Source: Candidatus Heimdallarchaeota archaeon LC_2 (GTDB taxonomy: Archaea > Asgardarchaeota > Heimdallarchaeia > Heimdallarchaeales > Kariarchaeaceae). Taken from it: DNA of 47,661 nt. The notes under the pieces were generated by a model that searched no databases, had not been told where the DNA came from, and saw only the letters and a list, made by a program, of their open reading frames with translations. Where the stretch lies: positions 1 to 47,661 of the forward strand of contig MDVR01000066.1 in assembly GCA_001940725.1 (NCBI GenBank), given 5' to 3'. Shown here piece after piece: positions 1 to 8,051 of this stretch. The position numbers and the translations under genes are program-made. Every line of letters begins with the position of its first letter. Position 1 is the first letter of the stretch.

Positions 1-682
1 CGGGTGTTGCAAACCAGTTTGTTGGTAAAAATTAATCATGAAATCAGCAATACCAGGTGTACCATATGTCCATCTAGTGCTGATCAATGTTCCATTTGTA
101 AAGTCAGCATAGGCTTCTGTCCATGCAAAACCTACAGTTGAATTAGCACTGTTAATCAAGAAATCCCCAGCATCTTCTGCTACATCCATGTAATGTTGAT
201 TACCTGTGGCTTGGGCCAATCTGGTGTAAATATCTGCTACACCAGCTGCACCAGCATAGTATGAACCATGGATGTCATTAATTGCGATACTTCCATTATC
301 ATAAAGAGCTTCATACCATGCAATACCGCCTTCTACGGGTGTTGCAAACCAGTTTGTTGGTAAAAATTAATCATGAAATCAGCAATACCAGGTGTACCAT
401 ATGTCCATCTAGTGCTGATCAATGTTCCATTTGTAAAGTCAGCATAGGCTTCTGTCCATGCAAAACCTACAGTTGAATTAGCACTGTTAATCAAGAAATC
501 CCCAGCATCTTCTGCTACATCCATGTAATGTTGATTACCTGTGGCTTGGGCCAATCTGGTGTAAATATCTGCTACACCAGCTGCACCAGCATAGTATGAA
601 CCATGGATGTCATTAATTGCGATACTTCCATTATCATAAAGAGCTTCATACCATGCAATACCGCCTTCTACGGGTGTTGCAA
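1..682. repeat. Exact 335-bp tandem duplication at the window edge
   Basis: Positions 1-335 and 336-670 are identical by direct comparison, and the first 12 bases of a third unit (671-682, CGGGTGTTGCAA) follow before the sequence diverges. The unit lies in the 3' end of the LanC-like gene (minus strand). Because 335 is not a multiple of three, the second pass through the unit is out of frame and the reading frame closes at a TAG at 333-335. The left-hand copy (1-335) therefore carries gene sequence that is not translated with the gene. The window begins exactly at the unit boundary, with a 12-base overlap between unit start and unit end. This is what a mis-joined contig end would look like, although a true recent duplication cannot be excluded. 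Confidence 0.97.
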
Positions 683-2846
683 CAGATTCCATCCAAATCA
701 TGGCATCTTCAGCTGCATTTAGATATTCATAGGTTGAATTGGCAGTCAAACCGAAAAATGGTAGATCTGTGGAAAGCCTCTGGTAAAGGTTCATGAATTG
801 AAGAGCATTGCCCGGCGCACCCTTTAAGACTCCAGTCTTGTAGAGGGGATCAGTTATACCAACCTTTTCTGGGAATTTGAGACCATTACCGTCAACAACA
901 CCGGTTGAAAGAACATAATTTGTTGCATCAACTGCTGTTTGTAGTGCATCATAATCTCCCATCGAGTCATAATGGAGGAAGAATTTTGCTACACCACCAA
1001 TACCATAGTAAATATAATTATCTACATATAGGTCAGTTGTTGATTTTGTCCATGATATACCATTCGCACCAACAAAACTTGATGCATCAAGGCCGAGTGC
1101 AACATTCTGTGCACCTTCAAGGAACATATCATCACCAGTGGCTTGGTAAGCCCCAAGCATAAATAATCCAATGCCTGAACCACCATGGCCCATTCCTACG
1201 TAAATCTTTGTTGCTAGATTAGAATCAGTGAAACCCCACCCGTTACCTAGAACAACGGCTACATTTTCATAGTGTTTGTAAATATCATATACAAGATTTA
1301 AATATCCAGCATTGCTATTTAATTCATGAGCTCGTATAAGAACTGATCCAATACCCGCACCACCGCGACTCCATCCATTTTGGTATTCTCCAGCACCAAG
1401 TTTATTTTCAAACATGGCACCATCATTAGTGTCATAATCTGCATGAGCAGTTAACCAGCTAAGTGAAGAAGTAATTAAATTTGATACTTCCACTTTTTCA
1501 TTTACTTGATAGAGATCTATAAGGAATGAAACTATTCCCGCTATACCATGCCATCGGCCAAGATAAACAAAGGAATCTGGATTTCCTACAAATTGCAACC
1601 AATAGTCTCCGTCTGTATCGGTGTCTTTGGTAGCGGATAGAAAGAGGTAGTGACCGTAAGCAACATCAAGATAGAGGCTATTACCAGTCATTCTGTATAC
1701 TTCAAGAAATACTGCTCCAATTCCTGGGCCACCCTTGGACCATCTTGTAGATGTAAGATTTGCGTCTTCTCCACGATTTTCAGTCCAAGCATATCCATCA
1801 ACTACTGGTGTATAAGTATTACCAGTGGGTGTATCCTCAGCAGTGTTTTCGTTAATAAGGTAGGTTAGCCCTTCCTCGGCGACTGTTAAGTATGCGGGAT
1901 CATGGGTAATTCTAGAAAGTCTTGCTAGGAAGCTTACAATGCCACTCACTCCACCATAGAATGAGTTGGGAACTTTACCATTGTTTGATGTCTCATTTGC
2001 ATAATAGACTTCATACCAGAATGAGCCACCATTTCCATCAGAGCTTTTTAAAGAAACTAACCAGTCACCAGCACCAATTGCTAGCGTAAGAGGAGTTTCT
2101 ACATCTTCTTGGTTAAGACCCATGAAAAGTGAAGATCTAACTCTATCTTCATAAATATCAAGCATGAGACTTCCGACTGAAGCAGTTCCTTTTGTTTGAC
2201 CTGATTTGTATACTTCATCTCCAGTTTTATTGGTTTCAACCCATTTAAGACCTGCACTTACTCCAACTTCAGCGAGGTCAACATATTGTCTTATAATATC
2301 TTCCACTACATCTGTTGTATCATATCCGTCAGAAACAATGACTTTTACAAAATCATGAATGTACCTGAAAAATGTGGTATCACCACCTACTGCATAAGAG
2401 TGTAGGTAGTAAGTTCCATGTTCCATTGGAGCAACGAATGCTTGTTCATAATCTCCAGTGGAATCACCAGCAACCATTGGAAAGTTGCCAAAAGACACAG
2501 TTGCTGGGGTAAATAAAGCATTGTCTCCATCAAGGATATTGTAACCTATTATTAGGTCATTACCAGAGGCACCTGATAGATCTGCTCCGTATCCTTCGAT
2601 CCAGGATGTAACTGTGAATGCCTCTCCAGGAGTTACTGCATAAACTGGTAAGTCAAATAGAATTTCACCAGTCGTAGGTAAATTTGCAGAGCCAATCAAA
2701 GTGTGGCAACCCAATCCGTCGGCTCCAGGTCTCCAGATGTTAAAAGAATCCACATCTGACGTGGAGTTGATTTGTGGGGCTATTATCATACTTGCAGCTA
2801 ATACAATTAAAACTGCGATTGTACTTGTTCTCATTTTATCACTCAT
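333..2846 (-). CDS. Large exported LanC-like alpha/alpha-toroid protein with N-terminal GCH domain; C-terminus disrupted
   Basis: The 837-residue product begins with a signal peptide (hydrophobic stretch about residues 8-24; a start at M5, base 2834, is equally possible and matches the paralogous start at 16248). Residues about 35-172 form a beta-rich domain with W38-R-P and G46-C47-H48, clearly related to the N-terminal half of the 324-residue protein at 15274-16248. From about residue 190 there are at least seven repeats of the form G-x-x-G-I-x-x-F-L...Y...TG...YL...A, the pattern of LanC-like and six-hairpin alpha/alpha toroids. The GCHG zinc motif of lanthionine cyclases is not seen, so cyclase activity is unlikely; binding or processing of glycans or peptides outside the cell is a guess. 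The last repeat stops at QTGLQHP, created by the 335-bp duplication, so the true C-terminus and any anchor are missing. Confidence 0.85.
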   Translation of the reverse strand: MSDKMRTSTIAVLIVLAASMIIAPQINSTSDVDSFNIWRPGADGLGCHTLIGSANLPTTGEILFDLPVYAVTPGEAFTVTSWIEGYGADLSGASGNDLIIGYNILDGDNALFTPATVSFGNFPMVAGDSTGDYEQAFVAPMEHGTYYLHSYAVGGDTTFFRYIHDFVKVIVSDGYDTTDVVEDIIRQYVDLAEVGVSAGLKWVETNKTGDEVYKSGQTKGTASVGSLMLDIYEDRVRSSLFMGLNQEDVETPLTLAIGAGDWLVSLKSSDGNGGSFWYEVYYANETSNNGKVPNSFYGGVSGIVSFLARLSRITHDPAYLTVAEEGLTYLINENTAEDTPTGNTYTPVVDGYAWTENRGEDANLTSTRWSKGGPGIGAVFLEVYRMTGNSLYLDVAYGHYLFLSATKDTDTDGDYWLQFVGNPDSFVYLGRWHGIAGIVSFLIDLYQVNEKVEVSNLITSSLSWLTAHADYDTNDGAMFENKLGAGEYQNGWSRGGAGIGSVLIRAHELNSNAGYLNLVYDIYKHYENVAVVLGNGWGFTDSNLATKIYVGMGHGGSGIGLFMLGAYQATGDDMFLEGAQNVALGLDASSFVGANGISWTKSTTDLYVDNYIYYGIGGVAKFFLHYDSMGDYDALQTAVDATNYVLSTGVVDGNGLKFPEKVGITDPLYKTGVLKGAPGNALQFMNLYQRLSTDLPFFGLTANSTYEYLNAAEDAMIWMESVATPVEGGIAWYEALYDNGSIAINDIHGSYYAGAAGVADIYTRLAQATGNQHYMDVAEDAGDFLINSANSTVGFAWTEAYADFTNGTLISTRWTYGTPGIADFMINFYQQTGLQHP

Positions 2847-3263
2847 TTGTTTTTAAGTTTGATTTAGATCAATTGATCATTGTAAACAATTGCTATTCAT
2901 TATATATCAATTATTTTACAAAAATAGCTATCTTCTAATCCTATATATATTTCATGATAAATCATGATTAAACAATACAATTATACAATTAATGATTAAT
3001 TATATGTATAATTGCTTTAATTGTTTAGTATTTATTGTAAATATTTTGATATTTATTATTATTAAACTTTAGTTGTAATTTATTAAAAAATATAACAAAA
3101 AAACATGCTATATGTGTGATATTGTGGATATTTACTTCATTTTATGAGATAATTGGTTATAAATTTCATGTTAATAACATCAAATGATTATATTTATTTT
3201 TGTATTAATTTATTTAATTAAACCTGAATATCAAGAATATATGTCTGTAGTATTTTAAATCAT
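2847..3263. promoter_or_regulatory. AT-rich intergenic region with a dyad upstream of the LanC-like gene
   Basis: This 417-bp gap lies between the 5' end of the LanC-like gene and the 3' end of ccmF, both on the minus strand, so it must hold the LanC-like promoter. No open frame or RNA fold of note was seen. It contains an inverted repeat with arms CAATTATAC (2978-2986) and GTATAATTG (3006-3014), with a smaller palindrome between them. Part of the left arm belongs to a 14-mer, AATACAATTATACA (2974-2987), that recurs at 25353-25366 upstream of another surface-protein gene. In DNA this AT-rich, short dyads arise by chance, so the operator reading is tentative. Confidence 0.45.
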
Positions 3264-5225
3264 TTATTCATTTCTTCTGTTTGCAGGAATTATTGGAATT
3301 AGGGCAAAAAGTATTGTCGCAATCCAAATTGGTGAGGTCATATAATATTCCTCGACAATTAAATGAATTCGAACAATTTGATTATTTTCAATTCTGAATG
3401 GATCTCCTCTTTGAAGGTTGAAAAATATCTCTTTTCCATTCGGATACGTAATCCAAGTTGCTTGAATATAAGAAAAATCATATCCATTTTGATCAATGAC
3501 TGAAATAGTTCTTTCAAACGTTTTTCCATCTTTATTCATTGAAAGATTGATGTTGACAATAAATCCTCTAGAAGTATTTACTGGTCCAGTAGCTGAAACA
3601 AGAGTTATAACCATTCCATCAGGTATAGTAATGGAATTCCCAGTATTAATAATATAAGGATCATTTGATTGTCTTGTTTCAATTGATGGCCCTGCTCCAT
3701 TTGCGATAATTGTTAAAAAGACTAACAGCATTGCCACATGACTAACAAGTCTTCTAGGTGTTATTTTTCTCCGCGATTTTTTCTTATTTATTTCTGAACT
3801 CAGCATAAAGAGAATGCTGAGGATTATTATCAAAATGAGTAATAATTTGAAAATTGATTCAATAGAATTGAATATTTTTGAAAAACTCTGATCTATAGGT
3901 TTGACCCAAAAAACATATCCAAAAATAAGTGAAATAATTGATATCCCCATTATTACCATGTTGGAATTATATTTATTTTGAATATTATCTACAAGTAACC
4001 CTAGAGTTATTCCGAGAAAACCTATTCCATTAATTAAAGGGTAAGTATTCTCAAAATCACGATCGAGTTCGAATAAATTATTTGCTAGTTGTAAAAGGAT
4101 TAAAGTAAAATTTCCAAGTATCAAGAAATTAAATGATAATACACCTATGTTAAATCCACTTGGTTTTGCAATATCATCACTAACTCGAACTGGTGACATT
4201 GGTTGCCATTTGTGACGAATCCATCCAATAATAAGTGGGACTAGTGTTAAAACAATTAGACCTAAAAATAGTGGGGCTACAGGTGAACCAGCATAATTAT
4301 GTAGGCCTTCCAAAATATTACTTGTAATCAACCATGCTGCGAAGAAAACAAGTGGGAATCCTATTATTCCCAATAAAAGATAAAGAGCTTGATTTGACCC
4401 AATTTCATGAAGATGAAGCCGATAACCACTGACCAGCCATAAAATAACGGAAACAACAATAACACCATCCCAACTCCAATATCCACCCCAATTCGCTTCA
4501 TGGGTCCAGATTATTCCCAGGGTAAGAACTAGCGAAGTTAAAACCCATGTTATTCTAGTTATTACGCGATCAAATTTAATCAAATCTAAACTGAAAGCAC
4601 TTTTCATATCTGGAGATTTAATCCAGAAGAATGATGAGATTGTCCAGGATATGAAAAACCCAGTATAACTTGCAAACGCAAGTGGTGGATGAATGAAATT
4701 CCAGATAGATAATAATGATGGATTCATCCCAATAGGGATGCTTCCTGCCTCTGCAGCCCGATAAGGTCTTTGCCCCATCAGAAGGAAGAGGATAATAATT
4801 CCACCCCAAAGTAATATTTCGAAGAATAATGAATATTCCTTGAGTTCAGACATTTTACCTTTAGTTTTTGGATAGAATTTAACAAAAATTAGTGATAAAG
4901 ATATCCAAGTAAACCATGTCCACAAGTGATATGATCCCCATCTATCAGTCCAAGACGCTGCTATTAATTCACCTGTTGACATCCATGATGCTGCAGAATT
5001 CATTATTATTTGAAAATCTGTGTCAATATTAACAAGAATGACTGCTAAAGCTATTTGGCTAATTGAAAGGAATATAGTAGTGGAGTGGACCAAAATGATT
5101 GTATATTTTTCGTATTTGGCATTCTGAAAATTAGATCTTCTATTTAAACTAAATAAAATACCTGAAATAAATGCTGGAATAAAAACTAGATATAAAAATG
5201 AGCTCAATATTATTTGAAATGCCAC
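3264..5225 (-). CDS. ccmF: CcmF-like cytochrome c maturation / heme lyase membrane protein
   Basis: The 653-residue polytopic protein belongs to the CcmF/CcsA heme-handling superfamily, which transfers heme to apocytochromes c outside the membrane. The tryptophan-rich WWD motif is visible as NWGGYWSWDG (around residues 240-250), preceded by His in THEAN and followed by LHLHE. Other conserved stretches include the region around GMNPSLLSIWNFIHPP, typical of CcmF. About 13-15 hydrophobic segments are present, with a soluble loop near residues 515-625 before a last membrane helix, the usual CcmF layout and length. No ccmE, ccmH or other system I gene is in the window. It ends 417 bp upstream of the LanC-like GCH-domain gene in the same orientation, possibly but not certainly a shared function. 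Confidence 0.88.
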   Translation of the reverse strand: MAFQIILSSFLYLVFIPAFISGILFSLNRRSNFQNAKYEKYTIILVHSTTIFLSISQIALAVILVNIDTDFQIIMNSAASWMSTGELIAASWTDRWGSYHLWTWFTWISLSLIFVKFYPKTKGKMSELKEYSLFFEILLWGGIIILFLLMGQRPYRAAEAGSIPIGMNPSLLSIWNFIHPPLAFASYTGFFISWTISSFFWIKSPDMKSAFSLDLIKFDRVITRITWVLTSLVLTLGIIWTHEANWGGYWSWDGVIVVSVILWLVSGYRLHLHEIGSNQALYLLLGIIGFPLVFFAAWLITSNILEGLHNYAGSPVAPLFLGLIVLTLVPLIIGWIRHKWQPMSPVRVSDDIAKPSGFNIGVLSFNFLILGNFTLILLQLANNLFELDRDFENTYPLINGIGFLGITLGLLVDNIQNKYNSNMVIMGISIISLIFGYVFWVKPIDQSFSKIFNSIESIFKLLLILIIILSILFMLSSEINKKKSRRKITPRRLVSHVAMLLVFLTIIANGAGPSIETRQSNDPYIINTGNSITIPDGMVITLVSATGPVNTSRGFIVNINLSMNKDGKTFERTISVIDQNGYDFSYIQATWITYPNGKEIFFNLQRGDPFRIENNQIVRIHLIVEEYYMTSPIWIATILFALIPIIPANRRNE

Positions 5226-5390
5226 TGATTTCTCTTTCCCTAACGAATTTAAACTGTTTAGAAAAATTCAAATTATATCGTCAAAAATGCATTTAAAATT
5301 AAGATCTCAAGGATAATATTATTTTATATTTATTCATTATAATTGATTATTAAATTTATTTCTACCACTCCCCATTCTTAGAATTAAAAA

Positions 5391-6152
5391 ATGAGTTTCC
5401 CACTAATGAAAACAATGATATCAGAGAAGCTTGGACGACTAGATCTTTGTATTGATATAAAAAATGTAAAAATTTCCTATGAATTTTATAAAAATATGGG
5501 CTACGAAATGGTTGAAGGTAATCTAGAAGAGGGATGGGGAGTGATGGAGATTGGGAATCTACGTCTTGGCTTGTATGAGGGGATGTCTAAATATGATGAA
5601 TTTGGAAATAAAATTTCTTTGAATTTTAGGGGTGGGAAAGTAAAAGAGATCACAGAAGAAATTATTGATCATGGGTATTCATTCTACAAAAAATTTAATG
5701 AAGGCAAGAAAGGGGGTGGAAATTCATCTATTTATGATCCTAATGGAGTATCCTTATTCTTTGATACTGCTCCACCGGAAATTGATCTACTGGATCGGGT
5801 ACAATTGAATAACATAACTAAATCTGACCTGGGCCTATGTGATATTTGTTTTGATGTAGAAGATTTACTTTCAACGATTAAATTTTATACTGATCTGGGA
5901 CTTTCTAAAATCGATGGTAGTGAAGATGAGGGCTGGATAATATTAGGACAGGGTAATCTTAGATTAAGTTTATATCAAGGGAATGGAAAAGATTTAACTA
6001 TAAATTTTCGAGATGGTAATATCAAGGCAATTACCCAACGTCTTAAACAAAACGGATTAAAATTCAATACTGAAAATATTCAAGAAGATGATGGAACAAT
6101 TTCGTCAATGATGGTGGATCCAGATGGGTATTTGATTTATTTTAACTCGTAA
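5391..6152 (+). CDS. Two-domain VOC (glyoxalase/bleomycin resistance) protein
   Basis: The 253-residue protein consists of two vicinal-oxygen-chelate modules, about residues 15-125 and 140-253. Each begins with a beta strand (LDLCIDIKN; LCDICFDVED) followed by a helix with FY and a G(L/Y) turn. Each ends with the D-P-[ND]-G-x-x-[LI]-[FY]-F signature (DPNGVSLFF and DPDGYLIYF). The two halves are similar to each other, including GNLRL(G/S)LY, which suggests an internal duplication. VOC proteins bind metal and act on diverse small molecules or sequester drugs; the substrate cannot be read here. It is transcribed divergently from ccmF across a 165-bp gap and converges on the kinase gene at 6192. 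Later ATGs at 5406 and 5415 could also serve as the start. Confidence 0.85.
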   Translation: MSFPLMKTMISEKLGRLDLCIDIKNVKISYEFYKNMGYEMVEGNLEEGWGVMEIGNLRLGLYEGMSKYDEFGNKISLNFRGGKVKEITEEIIDHGYSFYKKFNEGKKGGGNSSIYDPNGVSLFFDTAPPEIDLLDRVQLNNITKSDLGLCDICFDVEDLLSTIKFYTDLGLSKIDGSEDEGWIILGQGNLRLSLYQGNGKDLTINFRDGNIKAITQRLKQNGLKFNTENIQEDDGTISSMMVDPDGYLIYFNS

Positions 6153-6191
6153 TGTTGTAGAACTTGTTAACAATGATGATGCCGTTGAGTC

Positions 6192-7220
6192 TTATATTTC
6201 TAATTTTTTTTCGATTTGTGGAAATTCTAAACCTGTAACCTCTTTAATCATATTTACGAAATATTTCACATATTGTCCATATTCACCAATCATAGTAGCT
6301 TTTGTCATATCATTCTCATTTGTGATTTCATAATTAAATAACATACTATAGACTCTCATCAGGTTAAATAGAACTGATAATACCATGAAAAACTCAATCC
6401 CTTCAATCTTTTTTTGTGTAATCTCTTCGTATATCTTTACTAGATTTTCTTTCAAAGGAATATCTGATGCGGATCCCATTGCTACAATCGTAAATGCAAT
6501 ATCTACTCGCCTATCACCCAAAATAATATTAGTCCAATCTATTGTAACCAGATCTCCATTTTCTTTTACCATAACGTTCATCGCATGATAATCTCCATGA
6601 ATCAAAACAATTTTATCAAGTGGGTGTTCTAGTAAATGTTTTTGTAACCAAGTAATCAGAGGTTTTAATTCATTGATATTATATTGTTCGATTAATTCAA
6701 CCGGTCTCCTCATAAATCGTTTAATTACCTGATAGGGGTCAGATTTAATATCTGGGGGAACTAAGATCGATAAATGGTCCTTCCAATTCACATTATGAAT
6801 ATTCACCAAATTTTGAATGAATTTAAGCATTAATGCTTCCACGTCTGTTTTACTATTGAAAAAGATCTCTGATAGCATTTCACCTACAATTAGTTCCATT
6901 ATCAGGAATGGTCGCTTCAATTTGTTATCTGAATCTGCATACCCATATGGTTTAGGAACAGACAGACCCGCATTATACAGTTGATCAAGTGTCTCAAATT
7001 CTCTCTTTGAAACTCCCATAACTGCGCCCTCTCTATAAAGTCTAAGCACCAAAGGTAATGGATTAGACTGATTTGTTATCTTTATGGAAAATGAAAATAT
7101 TTCTGTGTCTGCACCACCTAATATTCTCTCAAAACTATTATTTATTGTAATAGAGTCTTCAGGAAAATGCGACCCAAGTATATTTTGGATAATGTGATCA
7201 ACATATTGTAATATTTCCAC
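6192..7220 (-). CDS. Aminoglycoside phosphotransferase-family small-molecule kinase
   Basis: The 342-residue protein has the APH/choline kinase fold. The catalytic loop is HGDYHAMNV (about residues 208-216, the HGDxxxxN Brenner motif) and the metal-binding Asp is in TIDWTN about 15 residues later. The N-lobe contains a glycine-rich segment (RILGGADTEIFSF) and a VLRLYR strand that should carry ATP-binding residues. The substrate could be an aminoglycoside-like compound, a sugar, choline or a metabolite; APH-family genes in environmental archaea are rarely resistance genes. The gene starts at an ATG and stands alone, converging with the VOC gene. Confidence 0.85.
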   Translation of the reverse strand: MEILQYVDHIIQNILGSHFPEDSITINNSFERILGGADTEIFSFSIKITNQSNPLPLVLRLYREGAVMGVSKREFETLDQLYNAGLSVPKPYGYADSDNKLKRPFLIMELIVGEMLSEIFFNSKTDVEALMLKFIQNLVNIHNVNWKDHLSILVPPDIKSDPYQVIKRFMRRPVELIEQYNINELKPLITWLQKHLLEHPLDKIVLIHGDYHAMNVMVKENGDLVTIDWTNIILGDRRVDIAFTIVAMGSASDIPLKENLVKIYEEITQKKIEGIEFFMVLSVLFNLMRVYSMLFNYEITNENDMTKATMIGEYGQYVKYFVNMIKEVTGLEFPQIEKKLEI

Positions 7221-7316
7221 TTTAGGTTAATGAACCATTTATTTAGCTTATATGAGGAAACTGTTTACTTTTTTCTGATTTGCGTTATTTTGAATCTGAT
7301 TACCATCCAATATAAA

Positions 7317-7532
7317 TTAATTAAGTAAGGATTTTCTAACAAGTCTCAGCATTTCTCTAAGTATTGCTCCATTTGGTAATTTAACTATTAACCAATAAGG
7401 AAGAAAGAAATTTCTATGGCGTTTGTGTTCAAATAAAACTCGTGAAAGTGATGGCGACATCGGATATAGGGTTGCAGAACGTGAAGTAATCATTTTCTTT
7501 GATTTTAGAAAATGTATACAAAAAATGATCAT
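7317..7532 (-). CDS. Short unrecognised ORF, possibly a gene remnant
   Basis: The 71-residue frame encodes a basic sequence with aromatic residues (for example NFFLPYWLIVKLPNG) ending in LVRKSLLN. The frame stays open upstream of the ATG for about 20 codons to a TGA, so a longer product or a truncated remnant is possible. I recognise no family. It sits in a low-density stretch between the APH kinase and the SH3-like gene, all on the minus strand. The proline and tryptophan content is more protein-like than most shadow frames, but the call is weak. Confidence 0.3.
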   Translation of the reverse strand: MIIFCIHFLKSKKMITSRSATLYPMSPSLSRVLFEHKRHRNFFLPYWLIVKLPNGAILREMLRLVRKSLLN

Positions 7533-7617
7533 AAATCGAGGATGAATGTGTTTCTTGAAAATTTGGATTTGGTATAATAGATGCTGTTGTGTTATTCATT
7601 TTAAGTATCCAACTATT

Positions 7618-7980
7618 TTATTTGGTTTTTTTAATTGGTATCCAACCAATCTTTCCTTGATCATTTTTCACCAAATACCATTGACTTTCTTGAACTAATA
7701 TTTCAACAATTTCACCCGATTCGCATTCCAATTCATATGAGGAGTAAAATTTCTTCATTATTGATTGATTATTTACTTGATGCTCCATATAATTTTCTGG
7801 AATCCATCCATATTTACCATTACTTTTGCAGTAAATCCAGCCATTATAATGAGTTTTTTTATCTTGATGAATTACAACATCGCCTTTCTCAAGGTATAAT
7901 ATATCTGCTTCTTCTCCAGAATGATTTTCAATTAGCTCAACTTTAGATGCCTCAAGATTTAATTTATTATCATAGGACAT
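7618..7980 (-). CDS. Tandem SH3-like domain protein
   Basis: The 120-residue protein is made almost wholly of two SH3-type barrels. The first (about residues 10-67) contains EADILYLEKGDVV, then NGWIYCKSNGKYGWIPENYM. The second (about 76-118) contains YELECESGEIVEILVQ, then QWYLVKNDQGKIGWIPI. The order acidic strand, E-x-G-D/E-x-[IV], W-x-x-x, G-x-x-GWIP and [NS]Y follows the SH3 signature in both. There is no signal peptide, so it is probably cytosolic, unlike most bacterial SH3b proteins, which act at the cell wall. It lies 71 bp downstream of a small GTPase gene on the same strand and may be co-transcribed. A role as an adaptor binding proline-rich ligands is inference. Confidence 0.75.
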   Translation of the reverse strand: MSYDNKLNLEASKVELIENHSGEEADILYLEKGDVVIHQDKKTHYNGWIYCKSNGKYGWIPENYMEHQVNNQSIMKKFYSSYELECESGEIVEILVQESQWYLVKNDQGKIGWIPIKKTK

Positions 7981-8051
7981 TGCAAAATCTCAAAATTTCA
8001 TGTTTTCTTCCAGATTTTTTTAATATTTAGTCGTCTATTTTAATCACTTAG

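Noticed and set aside
282..476. Plus-strand 64-residue frame in the duplicated segment
   Set aside because: It lies within the complementary strand of the LanC-like gene and repeats by virtue of the duplication; the composition is of a shadow frame.
905..2000. Several plus-strand frames opposite the LanC-like gene
   Set aside because: Their His/Leu/Ser-rich composition follows from antisense reading of a real gene; no start signals or motifs.
333..2846. Functional lanthipeptide cyclase
   Set aside because: The repeat pattern is LanC-like, but the conserved GCHG zinc motif is not visible, the protein is exported, and no lanthipeptide precursor or dehydratase is nearby.
6192..7220. Antibiotic resistance determinant
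   Set aside because: The kinase motifs define only the fold; no resistance context is present, and the family is broad.
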